A DNA stretch of 64,000 bases from Kappaphycus alvarezii (GCA_002205965.3 NADL03000696.1:839501-903500); one strand, 5' to 3'; shown: positions 9,250 to 19,992, counted from the first letter of the stretch. Notes: generated from the letters alone by a model not told the origin. A program made the numbers and translations.

Positions 9250-10400
9250 GGTTCATGGAAGATCTGCGAAAGAGTTCGCTTCAAAACTTCACCTGTACTC
9301 GCATTTGCCTCTAAAGGACATGAGGGATCTCTGCAAACGGGGCGGAGTTCTTTCTCCACTCTTAGAGCAAGCCCTCGAAGCTGTCGTGGAAAAGTGCTCC
9401 AGCTGCAAGACGACTGGACGTCCCTTAATGTGCGCAAGATATCCTTGAAAAGGCCACTTCGAACATTTAACGAGGACGTGCAAATCGATTTCATGTACGT
9501 GGTTGAATTGACGAAGTACCCAATACTCCATATGAAAGACCTGGCTTCACGCTTCTGCAATGCGGTTGTCGTGTCGACCAGAGATATGGAAGAAGCTGGA
9601 AGAATCTTTGAAACTCACTGGATCGCAGTGAATGGAGCCCCTGAATCAATATCGTTTGATCAGGAATTCGACAATGATGATTTTTGCAAGACGTTGCAAA
9701 AACATGGCATCAAACCGAAGCCTCGTCCTGCGAGGAGACATAGCAAAATCGGTTCAGTAGAAAGTGCAAACTTCACCCTACGTCAGATGTCACTGCGTAT
9801 TCTCAAGGATGCAATGCACGAACGAAACACACGTGGTACTTCGTTCACGGTTCAGGAAATCGTCTCAAGAGCCGTACTTGCAACGAATCTTCTACGTGGA
9901 AATAATCGTGTCAGTGCCTTTGAGCTTGCAAGAGGATACATACCATCTATTCTTGGTCTGCCACAGATGCCAGTGGACTCCGAGTTAATTGACGCACATT
10001 ATGAGCAAGTTGCACGCCGCACGCTCTCAAAGATGTTGGAATCTCGATCGCCTAACACTGTTCCGTCAAATATTTTGACGAGAGGAACTCCGGTGTACTT
10101 CTTTGAGAAGCAAACAAAACATGGTGTTTGGAATTTGGGTTACGTCCAAAACGCAAAAGAACATTTCGTCGAGCTCACACGGAGCAAATACGGAACCGGG
10201 AAACGGCTGAAAGTCGCATACGAGGACATACGGCTATACCCATCTTCATCCCTTTTGCAAGAGTTGGACAGTATCGAGGATTCAGAACAAGGACAGGGCA
10301 ATCAGATCCCGTTGGATGAAAAGGTGCATCTATTGCCGCTGCACCTATCCTGTCTGCTTCTATACCAAGACCAATACCAGAGACTGAACAATCTCGAAGC
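9250..10400 (+). pseudogene. copia-1 integrase
   Basis: In frame 2 around 9284-9420 there is an HHCC zinc-binding domain: LHLYSHLPLKDMRDLCKRGG, then EKCSSCKTTGRP (H-x3-H and C-x2-C). After a frameshift near 9430 the catalytic core continues in frame 1: VQIDFMYV supplies the first Asp, SISFDQEFD the second Asp, and IGSVESANF the Glu, completing a DDE triad. A GKY-type C-terminal segment follows (TPVYFFEKQTKHGVWNLGYV). Integrase would insert the cDNA. All catalytic residues are still present, and the damage is the frameshift. Confidence 0.85.
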
Positions 10401-10689
10401 CAAGCGGTCAATGACGAACATCGTTCTTCATTGCTCTCGAGTCGTATCGATGACATCCAGAAAAATCGGATAATCGTTCCGCAGTCGTCTTCGTTCCTTG
10501 TGACTAAGAATAATGCCAATCAGGCTACGTTCAAGGATGTCGAATTTGACATAACTCAGAATACTCCAACCAGTCGACCGGACAAAGATGTTGGAACTCT
10601 CACGGATATTACGAAGTTCCCACAAGAGTTGAAATCACAGAAGCAAACCATACTTCGGCAAATTCGAAATGCAATTGGTTATGAGCCTG

Positions 10690-11500
10690 TGACGGAAAGT
10701 AAGATCGTTTCAATGGCGCCAAGGTGGCTTATTGACGAATCCATAGAAGGAAAAGTCTAATTACCAGGATAAAAACGCGTACGAGGAAGTCAATATTAGA
10801 AGCCTACCAGAGATGCAAATCTAATATCCTCGCATTGTTTCTTCCAAGTCAAAATTGATGGAGAATCAGACAAATTGAAATTGAAGTGCAGATTGGTTCC
10901 ATACGGTAACAGGGATAAGGAGAAGAATTTCATCCGTAAGGACTCAGCAACGGCTCAGTTTCCTGTAATACGGGCTCTTCTTTCTGCTGCAGCGATACTT
11001 CGGTTTTCCTTGGCGACGATAGACATTTCTGGCGCTTTCCTCCAATCCGGACCGTTGAATCGAAACGTATACGTCCGCTTGCCGAGAGGATGGAAAAGAA
11101 CAGCTTCTTCGTGTGGAAGCTGCTCGTCCCCGCCTACGGTCTTGTGGAATCAGGCCGGCTGTGGCAACTCGCAGTTGAAGAATGGATGTTCAGCAGTGGG
11201 CTTGAATGCGTTCCTGGAATGCTGCAACTATTTTTGAAACGGGATCCATCTGGAATTTGCTTCTCATTGTCGCCAAAGTTGTGGACGATTTCCTACTTGC
11301 CGGTCACGCTCAACAGATCCAAGATTTCCATGATGAGATTTCTAACCGATTCGAAGTCGGCAGATTCGTTCTCAGTCGAACCTGGTCTTCAATAGTCTCC
11401 ATATCCTTCAAGAGACTGATTTCAAAATCACTGTCTCGATGAAGGAATACATGGACACCATTGACAAAATCCCATTAGACCGTATTAGGAGGAAAGAACA
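10690..11500 (+). pseudogene. copia-1 reverse transcriptase (RVT_2 type)
   Basis: The frame 10875-11237 reads KLKCRLVPYGNRDKEKN, SATAQFPVIRALLSAAAIL and LATIDISGAFLQSGPL, the DISGAFLQ being the copia RT motif with the first catalytic Asp. Frame 11090-11395 gives VWKLLVPAYGLVESGRLWQL, and frame 11206-11442 contains KVVDDFLLAG, the Y/V-x-D-D active site. Three overlapping frames mean two frameshifts. The order and motifs are those of Ty1/copia elements. Confidence 0.85.
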
Positions 11501-11519
11501 AGAAGCTTAATGATCACTG

Positions 11520-12290
11520 GATGAGATTAAGTCATTCCAAGCACTTGCTGGACAGCTTAATTGGCTTGGGCATGGAGTTCTCAGCCCTGCTGCCTTTGTA
11601 TCGAGTACTTTGCAGCAATGGAACTCCGATCTGAGAGTGCACCACTTGAGTGAAGCCAATCGCGCTCTCCATGAAATTCGACAGCTCTCGCTGGTCCTCA
11701 CGTATCGAGTGCCTTCTAATAATGACGTCAGTAGCAACGATGCGGCTTACTTAGCCTTCTCTGACGCGAGCCAAGGCAAATCGTCTTACGGCCAAACAGG
11801 TTGCTTCTCCGGAATCTTCTTTCCGAACTCTTAGATATTCCATGCCTTCGACTGGCACAGCTCTAAGCAGGCTCGAGTCTCGTTTTCGTCCATGGGGGCG
11901 GAGATACTAGCAGCCACAGAGTAAGCCGATCGGGCTGGACTCATGGCATACTGCTTGTCGAAGATGTACGCGGATGATCGTTCCCTGCCGCTTGTCTTGA
12001 CGTTTGACTCACATGGACTCTACTCGACCATCACCACTCTTCACGAAGGTCGCGATTACAGGCTGCGACCGACAGTCGAAAGGTTGAGAGACTCCTTTGA
12101 GTCAGGAGAAATCGCTGTTATGCAATGGATAAAGGGCGCCAACAACATCGCTGATGCCTTGACAAAGAGGAACTTGGGCACCTTCCGCAAACTCAATCAA
12201 ACCTATGCTCTTGGACTCTTGGACTCTGATATTCTTCATGAAGCCGAGAGAGTCAAACCAAAAGAGGAAACCGAAACGGATATCCAGTGA
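11520..12290 (+). pseudogene. copia-1 RNase H
   Basis: The region 11520-11834 reads FQALAGQLNWLGHGVLSPAA and AYLAFSDASQGKSSYGQTG, the first RNase H Asp being in FSDAS. After a TAG the sequence continues with SSMGAEILAA (the Glu motif). The frame 11943-12290 ends in NNIADALTKRNLGTFRKLNQ, the usual C-terminus with the last catalytic Asp. RNase H would remove the RNA template during cDNA synthesis. Stops interrupt it twice. Confidence 0.82.
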
Positions 12291-12676
12291 TTCATTGAGG
12301 CCACATACCATTTCACGATTGGGTACCATCCAGGTGGCCGCTTAATACCATAACCTTGATACAATACTTGATTATGGACTTGAGTTTCCGTTCAATAATC
12401 TTGGATTTCTTCGTTACAGGTTTGCAAGCTTGATTACATGTGCCACGTTTCCTGAAATAACCCTTAACTGGTGCCAACTTCGAATAATGCACTGTATACG
12501 AGAACCTGTGCAATATGTACCCTCTTCCTCGATTCGGATAATTGGACACGCGGGATATTTGGAACCACTCCAACCAATTGGCCATCCTTTATTTTAATTT
12601 GCAATTAATCGAATTCTAATTTCCTTCTCACTCGTCTGTCCCAAGGAGATCCACATGTTGAACACGTGTCCACTGT

Positions 12677-13042
12677 TTAGGGTGTACAGTCTTCTTCGCC
12701 CAAATCTGCCTCTACCGCCTCATCATCTACCAACCAGTGCCGGGGATAGTCAGTTCCAGGCGCCTTCGCTGATTCCGTAGACGACACGCTGTCAGTAGGA
12801 GGTGACGGTTTGGGTGACATGTCGCTCGCGCTCGGAGAACCTTTTTCGTTCAGGTCGAGTTTTTGGCCTGTCGCGCTGACAAAAATGACATCTGAAGTGT
12901 CATCTACAGGGGAATTGCTGTCGAACCAGCACAAAGGGAAACCCTGGTCATTTCGAGGGGTTGAAGGGGGTGGTGTCTGAATGCGGGCGCGAGCATTCAC
13001 CAGGTCTAAATTGTTGAATGGAAACTTCGGGGAAGAAGACAT
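12677..13042 (-). CDS. Antisense ORF inside copia-1, unknown function
   Basis: This open frame of 121 residues runs against the element, between pol and the 3' LTR, with an ATG at 13042. It is Ser/Pro/Asp-rich and looks disordered, with an acidic end (DDEAVEADLGEEDCTP). No family is recognised. Copia-2 also has an oppositely oriented frame at this place. The two translations are not obviously alike, so homology is not shown. A further minus-strand frame at 12313-12585 is Lys/Arg-rich and could be a separated continuation. Confidence 0.4.
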   Translation of the reverse strand: MSSSPKFPFNNLDLVNARARIQTPPPSTPRNDQGFPLCWFDSNSPVDDTSDVIFVSATGQKLDLNEKGSPSASDMSPKPSPPTDSVSSTESAKAPGTDYPRHWLVDDEAVEADLGEEDCTP

Positions 13043-13044
13043 GA

Positions 13045-13404
13045 TTGTTGGACGCCGTGGCTAAAGGAGATCTTCGATTGCCAGAGAAGGTTGGAGGTTA
13101 TATTTACAACCTCTTGGCGGATCAGATGTCGATTGCTTTTGTCAAGTGCGTCATTTGGCAAATATTGTTGACATCAAAGATGCAGTTTTTTATTGATTTT
13201 TTCATGGTGCCGAAACATGTTCGTTCTGGACCAATAAGAAGGCGTTTTTAAGGTGCACTGTACTGTAATTCGCATGGCAAACGGATAATTTCAATTTAAT
13301 TGGCGTGCACACTTATTATTTACGTTTCGTATTATTCAGTTCAAGGATTTTTATTAATTGGGCCTTTTACTGTATAAGGACCGTTTCGGCCCAATCGGGG
13401 GGTA
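13045..13404. other. copia-1 3' internal region and polypurine tract
   Basis: No gene is supported here; the short plus-strand frame 13045-13251 has no recognisable features. The G-run at 13397-13402 directly before the 3' LTR (GGGGGG TA) fits a short polypurine tract for plus-strand priming. Confidence 0.5.
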
Positions 13405-13785
13405 TGTTGTACAGTGTATACTGTACGAACGGTCTCGGCCAATCACAGGCCACGACATGTCTGACTTGGCAGATCCAATGATTTGTCCCCTAAGCAGCCA
13501 GGTGGCAGTCCTACTGTACTGTGCTCCCGGTAATACCGAGGCTATCGTCTAATGTATCTGCTATTCTATAGCTATCGAACGGCTATATAAGGACGCCCTC
13601 ACTGCCCGATCGGGGTGTGAGGAGAGGGGCAGAGTTTTGGGGTCAGAGAGAAATACCGACCGTTCTAGTGACCCTATCTACTAAACGACCAAATGCGGGA
13701 CTGCAACGGCATCCCGGGGGACCTTTGTACCCGTTCACTGTGCCTTCCTTTCCGGCTCCCCCTCGCTTACACTACGCATACTACA
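13405..13785 (+). repeat. copia-1 3' LTR
   Basis: The LTR begins TGTTGTACAGTG and ends ATACTACA, with a TATATAA box at 13584-13590. It pairs with 6998-7377 and is followed by the target duplication GGTTA. Confidence 0.93.
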
Positions 13786-13846
13786 GGTTACCTTACTTAC
13801 AGTATTCCTAGTCTGCGATTGCTCTTAGCAGGAAAATTAAGTATAC
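13786..13846 (+). repeat. ~110-bp tandem repeat, copy 3 (3' part)
   Basis: The sequence after the copia-1 insertion (GGTTACCTTACTTACAGTAT, then CTCTTAGCAGGAAAATTA) is the downstream part of the repeat found at 6735 and 6845. The upstream part (AAGTGGTTA, 6989-6997) lies at the other side of the element. Confidence 0.85.
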
Positions 13847-13966
13847 CAACCCATTCAAGTAAACCCAATTTACCCCAATTTACCCCCCTGGACATACAGT
13901 ATGTTCCCCCAGCAGCAATTTCTCGCCCACACTCGTCCGCGGCGACCCACCACTGTAAAAGGCGAG

Positions 13967-14104
13967 CCGGCTCTGTAAGAAAGCTCATTTACTTTAGTGT
14001 TACCCATCAGCGACGACTTATACCGCATAACGTACAGTATTAGCCGCGTGGATATAACCGACAACACCTTCCATGCTTTAAAGTAACCCAAAAATTACCC
14101 CCTG
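13967..14104 (-). repeat. Dispersed repeat family, copy B
   Basis: Its reverse complement matches 4376-4508, including GTCGGTTATATCCACG, a GTTATGCGGTATAAGTC block and TGATGGGTAACACTA. The match extends to AGCCGGCTC at the left end. It lies just outside the 14298 LTR. Confidence 0.65.
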
Positions 14105-14297
14105 TAAAGGGTAAATTAGGATTAAATTCAACGTGACAAAAATGCCACCACAACAATTAATGATTGAAAAAAAGGTTAGCCTGAAGCGAAGTGATTTTGA
14201 ACCTGAGCACGGCTTTCACTTCATTACTCCAAACTGAAATACACGTGTGCATAAAAATGAAAACAATCAGTCAAGCCTACATATTCCAATACAGTAC

Positions 14298-14521
14298 TGT
14301 CACAACTTTTCTTTGAGGAAGTTATAAGCACTGTGACCAGGTGTTTCTTCGCAACCTGATGCCTGCCGATCCGAAGACCAGCACCGGCACGCGTTTATAT
14401 AGACTTTCTGAATGGCCCTATGGGTCCCATTGGTAGCTCGATTAGTACGTGCCTAGACATACGCTGTACGATAACTTGCACCAAGCTACTAAATCTACAG
14501 TACATTACGCTACGTACAACC
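14298..14521 (-). repeat. LTR, left copy (gag-only element)
   Basis: The left copy runs from TGTCACAACTTTTCTTTGAG to CTACGTACAAC and is clearly similar to 17481-17704 along its full length, including GGCCCTATGGGTCCCATTGG and AGTACGTGCCTAGACATAC. TTTATATAGA at 14394-14403 is TATA-like. Confidence 0.8.
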
Positions 14522-14689
14522 CGTGCCTTGCAGAACACTTCCACTGTCCCATACTGCGGCGACTGCGGCGCATCTCTTGTAGACGAGATGCCGGGGCTGA
14601 CCAACACCGGAATCCACTCCGAGCTATCGTCTTCGCCTTCCGTCATGGCCCCCTCAGCTCTGTGCCGCCGGTCGAGAGGGCCTCTATTC

Positions 14690-15934
14690 TCAACCTCGTC
14701 TATTGGTCCCCTCGCACCCGCTTCCTGAGCAAATTTCTCTCTTGTCGCCCGAATTGGCTCCGCTTGGCGTTCCACCAGAATTTCTTCCAACAGAGCGTAT
14801 GTCTCTGCGATGGCGCGTCATGCCGCGATAGCGACGTCGAGATCTGTCTTCCTCATTCCCTCGGACTCGGCGGTAGCGACGGCGCCGATACTGCTGTAGC
14901 GAAGGTTGCAGTTGTTCGGTAGTGATGGCGGTGGTAGTGCAATGGTAATGTTGGACTGTATGCACCTTTTCCCTGCGCTTCAACCTCTTTTGCACCCTAC
15001 CTTCAATTAACTTCTCGGCGACCATTTCCGCCCTTCGTCCACTGCTTCCATTCGCGTCCAGCAGCTCCGGCTCACTTGCGGCAACCAGTCCGCTCCCTTT
15101 CTGGGTCCTTCTAATTTATTCTGCCACCCTTTTGAAAGTATTCACACCTTCGAAATTAGCAAATTCTGCAGCCTATTTGAACATTTCAGATTGTAGCCCC
15201 AGGCTATAGCAAGTTCAGAAGCACCACCATATCGAAGCAAAACCGCGTCGGCAACCCTACTTACCGCTTCAGCTCCATCTTATGGCAATAATAGCATTTT
15301 TCCCAGGCTTGCCAATATTCTGCATCGCCTTTGATTGCCGCTGCAGGCCAAGCGCTCCGATGGACCCGACCTGTGACCCTATGCTCTCTAACTTCACGTA
15401 CAGGTCCCACGGAGTTGCTTCTGTTGTATATCGGTTCCCTGACCTCGCAGACTGGTTCTCTGGATGTACGCTGCTATTCAGATACCAAGCGAGATATCAG
15501 ACTGACGAAGGTATCAAAACTACCCGTGATGGCCATCGCTTGTTGGCGCAGCTTAGGTGGTAGACCCGCCTTGAACCGATTCACCAGGATGTTGTTGGTG
15601 ATCGGAATCTGAAGCATCCTCGCCCCCGTCCCTATGCGCTCAGCGTACAAAGCGAGCGTCTCCCTGCGTTTATTCCACTGGATCGTGAAGAACTTTTCTT
15701 GCAAATCCGCGAGCTTTTCTTCATTACAGATTATTTCTTCTAGGCTTTCCCACAGAAATTGTACAGAAGCTCCCCGAAGGTGTTGGCGACGTCTTCGTAT
15801 AAACCTTTGGCCTCCTGGTCGAACGCAAAGGAAAAAAGCTTCCTCTCGTCTTCTACGCGAACTGAGAATTTGTCAAGAAGGCGCACTAGGCGCATTTTGC
15901 ATCGAAGAGGGATCCGTCGCCAACTTGACGACAC
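14690..15934 (-). pseudogene. Retrotransposon gag remnant
   Basis: Read from right to left: 15934-15740 encodes LVRLLDKFSVRVEDERKLF and GLYEDVANTFGELLYNF. Segment 15704-15474 encodes FFTIQWNKRRETLALYAERI, then ILVNRFKAGLPPKLRQQAMA, typical of the retrotransposon gag capsid domain. At 15285-15296 a CYYCHK motif follows, the start of a nucleocapsid zinc knuckle whose remaining ligands are lost after a stop. Segment 15025-14690 is Arg/Gln-rich. Gag packages element RNA. Several stops and frame changes make it non-functional. Whether it is a Ty3-type or another gag cannot be decided without pol. Confidence 0.65.
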
Positions 15935-16339
15935 TTGATGGACTTCAAACTAGCCTTGTATTACTTATAAACCACGCGTATTGGGATTATTTCTTCCATC
16001 TCCTCTTCCAGCTCTGTTTCTTCTTCAGGTAGACAAGGTTCTTTCATTTTTCCCTCCTCGTTCAGTTCTACCTTTGCATTGGTCCCCAATTATACCAACC
16101 CCTTCTTCGCCTCGGAATTTGCACTGGTTCCTAACTTCATGTTGGCTGTGAACCCTGTGCTGTCACTGAAAACCAAAAGTGCAGGGGAGCATGGGCTGTT
16201 TTGGAGGGTGCCGTTTGGAAAGCGCATATGCGCCTCATCTCAAACCCATCGTGAAACGGGCTTCCGGTTGGCTACTGCAAATGCTCATATGCAACGTGGT
16301 ACGTACAAGTGTTGTGGCTCTAGTGGGTTGTTCTGGCGT

Positions 16340-16800
16340 ACGCGTGTGTAGTTAGTACATATGGCTATGCTGTACAGTACGGCTGTGCAGTACAGAGTGG
16401 ACAGGTATGTTCGTGTACATACAGTACAGGTTGATGAGTGTTGATGCACTATGGTGGTGAGTCAAGTACAGTGGTGGCGGCTACAGTAGTTGCGTGTATA
16501 CATGTAGTTGCATGTGTAAGAGTTGTGTTGTGAATTTGGGGACGTGTAGTGATTGTGTGGTTACGTGCAGTTGGTGAGTTAGTGCATACACATGATAACG
16601 TGATGTAGTGTTGTGCACTGTTGTGCACTGTTAATTGTAAGCTGGCATGAGTCTGTGCCAGTGTTACTATGTCATGTCTTGTGATGATTGGTAGTATTGA
16701 GTGTCCCGCTCAGATGGCTAGGGTTTAGCTAGAGTAAGAGTTGAGTGCGAGTGTGGCGAAATAGTTCTATATAAGGTGCGACTTGAGCACCTCCAAGTAA
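16340..16800 (+). repeat. TG-rich LTR-like stretch with a TATA box
   Basis: The plus strand is strongly G+T-rich with recurring GTTGTG and TTGTGCACTG units (TTGTGCACTG occurs twice near 16613-16631). It ends in CTATATAAGGTGCGACTTGA, a TATA box at 16768-16774 in a context like that of the copia-1 LTR. GTAC palindromes occur at 16375-16395. It may be a fragment of another LTR, but no second copy is present to confirm this. Confidence 0.4.
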
Positions 16801-17480
16801 AAAAATCTGGCCAGAGCTGGCGAACTTCCTTTCATTCTCCCCACCTTCCTTATCCAACCTCTATTACTTCATGGCTCCCATGGTCTTCACTAAGGATTCA
16901 GAGATCTGCGTCATTACAACCGTTATCTTTTTCAAACTTGTGGTAACCTCTATCATCATTTCTTGAAGAGTATGGATTTAATTCTTCTCTTCGCAAGTTT
17001 CGCGACTCTGCTCCCGGTTGGAAACCTCAGGAACAGCTTGGGTCTCCATTGCAGTTTGTCTCGCTTCATGGGATGGGATTCGTCACCAGCGCTGTCAGGG
17101 TTTCCCCTGGTTCTCGGGCGTGTCATGACGGTTTTCCCACTGGGTCGACTTGTTACTTACGTACCTTGATTGAGCCTTCCCCTGGATAACTAAGCCTTTT
17201 CTTAGTTTCAAGCGAATCAAAAATCTTCAAGGCACTACACCGACGTCTCGATAGGCCAGCCTTGACATTATCTGGCAGTCTTCAGGACTCTACACCTCAC
17301 GAGGAAACGGCCTCGATAATCTCCTAGTCTTCAAGAACCTTCACTACTTGAAGCGGGCCGTTCTTGGAAATAAATCTTCTTCTTCAAGACCCTACAACTC
17401 GTAGGATGGGCCGGTCTCGGTAAACTCTTGTCCTGTCAATTGCTTCAACACTTCTCGGAAGTGCAATAAAATCCATTTGA
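16801..17480. other. No supported gene
   Basis: Short frames such as 16963-17169 have no family features. The stretch 17220-17460 contains loosely repeated CTTCAAG and TCTCGATA motifs, which may be remnants of the flanking transposon. Confidence 0.35.
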
Positions 17481-17704
17481 TGTTACAACTTCTCTTTGAG
17501 GATGTTATAAGCACTTTGACCAAGTGTATCTTCACAACCTGATGCCTGCCGATCCGATGACCGGCACCAGCACGCGTTTATATAGACTTTCTGGATGGCC
17601 CTATGAGTCCCATTGGTAGCTCGATTAGTACGTGCCTAGACATACACGGTACGATAATTTTCACTAAGCTACTAAGTCTACAGCACATTACGCCACATAC
17701 AACA
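17481..17704 (-). repeat. LTR, right copy (gag-only element)
   Basis: It runs from TGTTACAACTTCTCTTTGAG to CACATACAACA and pairs with 14298-14521. On the minus strand it starts TGTTG and ends AACA, the usual short inverted ends of LTRs. Confidence 0.8.
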
Positions 17705-17746
17705 ATAATGTACTATACTATACTGTACAGCGCAATACCCTACGTC

Positions 17747-17852
17747 CCTTTCCTACCCATCAATGACGCCTTTTCCCGCACAACGCACTAAGCGTGGATA
17801 TAACCGACCATATCTTGCATACATTGAATTAACCCCAAAATTCCCTCTTTCC
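17747..17852 (-). repeat. Dispersed repeat family, copy C
   Basis: Its reverse complement carries GGTCGGTTATATCCACG and the AATTTTGGGGTTAATT block, like 4376-4508 and 13967-14104. It lies close outside the right LTR, mirroring copy B outside the left LTR. Confidence 0.6.
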
Positions 17853-18275
17853 TTCCCGGCACCGTCGGCACTTTTTTCGCTAGCATGTCAATGCCATTCA
17901 GCAGGTCACTTTTCAGACTAGGCCACGAAAAAAACCGAGGAGATGAAGTGCGCAGACGCGATGCGAAGTACACGAGACTTAGCGCCGTCGTCATACTGAT
18001 GGTATAGGAATTCCTCGTTCTTCTAAAGCTTCCCACCACAATTTTTCGCTTTCTTTCTTTGCCATAAGACTTACCAAACTTCTTTGACATTTCGTGAAAC
18101 TCAGATCCAAATCTTTATGCATATATTGTGCAAACACAGCAAGACCAACGTCACCGACAGAAACAGAACCCATTGATGAACTTGTTGCAGCAGCAAATCT
18201 AGAAAGCGCCTCAGAGCGCGGGCTTTCCGGAATATGCTCTCGACAGGCTTCTGACCCAACGTGCCTCCATCTCAA
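17788..18275 (-). pseudogene. Possible broken gene of unknown function
   Basis: Two overlapping minus-strand frames follow one another: 18275-17991 (MRWRHVGSEACREHIPES through SLMAKKESEKLWWEALEERG) and 18090-17788, with a frame change where they overlap. The first has balanced, protein-like composition with an amphipathic stretch (DVGLAVFAQYMHKDLDLSF) and a Trp/Glu-rich end. No family is recognised. It may be an exon or a gene fragment. Confidence 0.3.
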
Positions 18276-18278
18276 TTG

Positions 18279-18914
18279 TTACCCACATACCATGTCATTT
18301 GATGCACCAAGCCCGCCAACGTAAATACATCGCCACCCAAACATTCGCTGTAGAACTAAACAAATGATTTTCCTCCCGAAAGAACAAATTCAAGAAACTC
18401 ACAAATAGTTTTCTGAAGCACTCTTGGAAATGGGTTGAAATCTGTCTTCCAGCTGTGGGTCAAGGACATTTCTTAAGAACATCGCCTCGACTGGTAATTA
18501 TCGTGGTCTTACGGCACAGTGGAGTACTCATTACTTATCTTTATAATTTGACGATATAACTTCAACCCTGGTATTACCCAGTGTACGACAAGTAGACTAG
18601 TTATATTTTCTTGTTGAAAAACGTCCTGTGAAATCAGCACTGATTTGTGCAGATAATTTCTGGATGCTGCACAACTGTCGCGAAAATTCAAGGGTAAAAG
18701 TAGAAAAATGCAGACGGGCAGCGTTGGCGCCGAGTTGGGAAAAACCTCAGAGGTTTTGGTAGTTGCGGTCTGCCGCACATGTTAACTCATTTTTAAGAAG
18801 TAGTCACTATCTCGATAACGCCGTAACTTAGCCGTACGTATCTTTCAAATGTAAACCTCCCAAACTTTTCCCCGTTTTTCTAGTGTAGACGAGTTGATTA
18901 GGTTGAAATAAAAT
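18279..18914. other. No supported gene
   Basis: Only the frame 18509-18778 (minus) is open, without recognisable features. This is the transition from balanced to AT-richer sequence. Confidence 0.35.
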
Positions 18915-19205
18915 TGTTGATGTTTTTTATTTCAGTCCTCAAGGCGGTTAGGCCTTTTATAGGCAGTGGATGCCTTGACTATCTCTAGCACATCTACTAA
19001 CTACTACTAAATTCCCTAGCGGATAGTCCTACAGACGGTCTTAGTGACCCTTACACTATAATAGTCCTAGAAGGCATCGCTAACAGTACAATAGAATAAA
19101 GAAAATATAGACTACGTAGGATTGAAATAGTAAGAACTGCAAATAGATACACTAAAGGACTATAAATAGTTCATAAATAAAGTTTATGTATCCTGAATTT
19201 CGACA
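18915..19205 (-). repeat. copia-3 3' LTR
   Basis: On the minus strand the LTR starts TGTCGAAATTCAGGATACAT and ends ACATCAACA, about 291 bp, with a CTATAAAAGG promoter motif (plus-strand 18953-18962). It is directly preceded on that strand by the purine-rich GCAAAGAGAGGGGG, a good polypurine tract. Only one copy is visible. Confidence 0.7.
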
Positions 19206-19282
19206 CCCCCTCTCTTTGCCCTGACCTATTGTTGTCTCAATCCTTAGCCACGAATTTCCTATTGCCGAGCAGGTAGATCACA

Positions 19283-19549
19283 CTAACTTGTTGTGAGGAT
19301 GTAATTCATTGCATCACACTTTGCGATCTTGGAGAAGGTGTCCGCAAGGTTTTCAGCAGTCCGTACAAATCCAACATTTGATAATTTCTCTTTTCCATAT
19401 GCATCTCTTACAGAACTAATATCAATCATGAGTCGTTTTTCCAAAGTGTAGGAAAACTTGGTGAAAACATCAAATGTACTTTTGGAGTCCGTAGACATTG
19501 AGAATGAAATTTCGGTTCCAAGCAAGGATTCAAGGTCGTGCTTAATCAT
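19283..19549 (-). pseudogene. copia-3 RNase H C-terminal part
   Basis: The frame encodes 88 residues, including LGTEISFSMSTDSKSTFDVF, MIDISSVRDAYGKEKLSNVG and FVRTAENLADTFSKI. This is the C-terminal RNase H block of copia elements, where the last catalytic Asp is in NLADTF. The N-terminal part upstream (19550-19990) is broken by stops. Confidence 0.75.
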
Positions 19550-19992
19550 GTAGCCAATATCGAAGGCATCAGAGAAATGGTAAACTTCTGCGCATAGTGC
19601 AGATCTATTTACTTTGCGAATTTTGCGAGGTAGATTAACTCAGTAAAAGTCCTGGTCTTTTCAGTGAGCAAAACAATGAATCCAAGTTGGGAAGTATTGT
19701 CTTCGTTGATTGTAAATGAGGAGTAAGTATATACTTTCAACCTTATGGAGTTTTTGTCCAATTTTTAATACTCAGACGAAGAGCTGGGGTGGTTCTGCAC
19801 ATGATTTACAACTTTTTTCATCTGCTTTACTGCTTCCACTTAGGATTTGGTTTCAGTAACTTGCGCGGCCATATTTACGGCACAAAATATTTCAGGCTTT
19901 TTATGTGATAAACAAGTCAATCGATGTCTTAAAGATCTGGATTAAAAAAAATGGACGTCCATCGGAGGAATGCACAGCTTCTTACCATACTG

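Larger units (their letters stand above)
6998..13785 (+). mobile_element. Ty1/copia LTR retrotransposon, complete but inactivated (copia-1)
   Basis: Two direct repeats of 380 and 381 bp, each starting TGTTG and ending TACTACA, flank gag, protease, integrase, reverse transcriptase and RNase H in that order, which is copia order. The 5 bp before the left LTR (GGTTA, 6993-6997) are repeated directly after the right LTR (13786-13790), a perfect target-site duplication. Hand comparison of the LTRs gives about 15 substitutions and one 1-bp gap, roughly 96% identity, so the insertion is fairly recent. The coding part is nevertheless broken by several stops and frameshifts. An antisense frame (12677-13042) lies between pol and the 3' LTR. 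Confidence 0.93.
14298..17704 (-). mobile_element. LTR-bounded element carrying only a gag remnant
   Basis: Two direct repeats of about 224 bp (14298-14521 and 17481-17704) enclose 3 kb with a gag-like pseudogene on the minus strand and no recognised pol. On the minus strand the LTRs start TGTTG and end AACA. No target duplication was seen. It could be a gag-only non-autonomous element, an internally deleted Ty3-type element, or two solo LTRs flanking unrelated gag debris. Confidence 0.55.
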
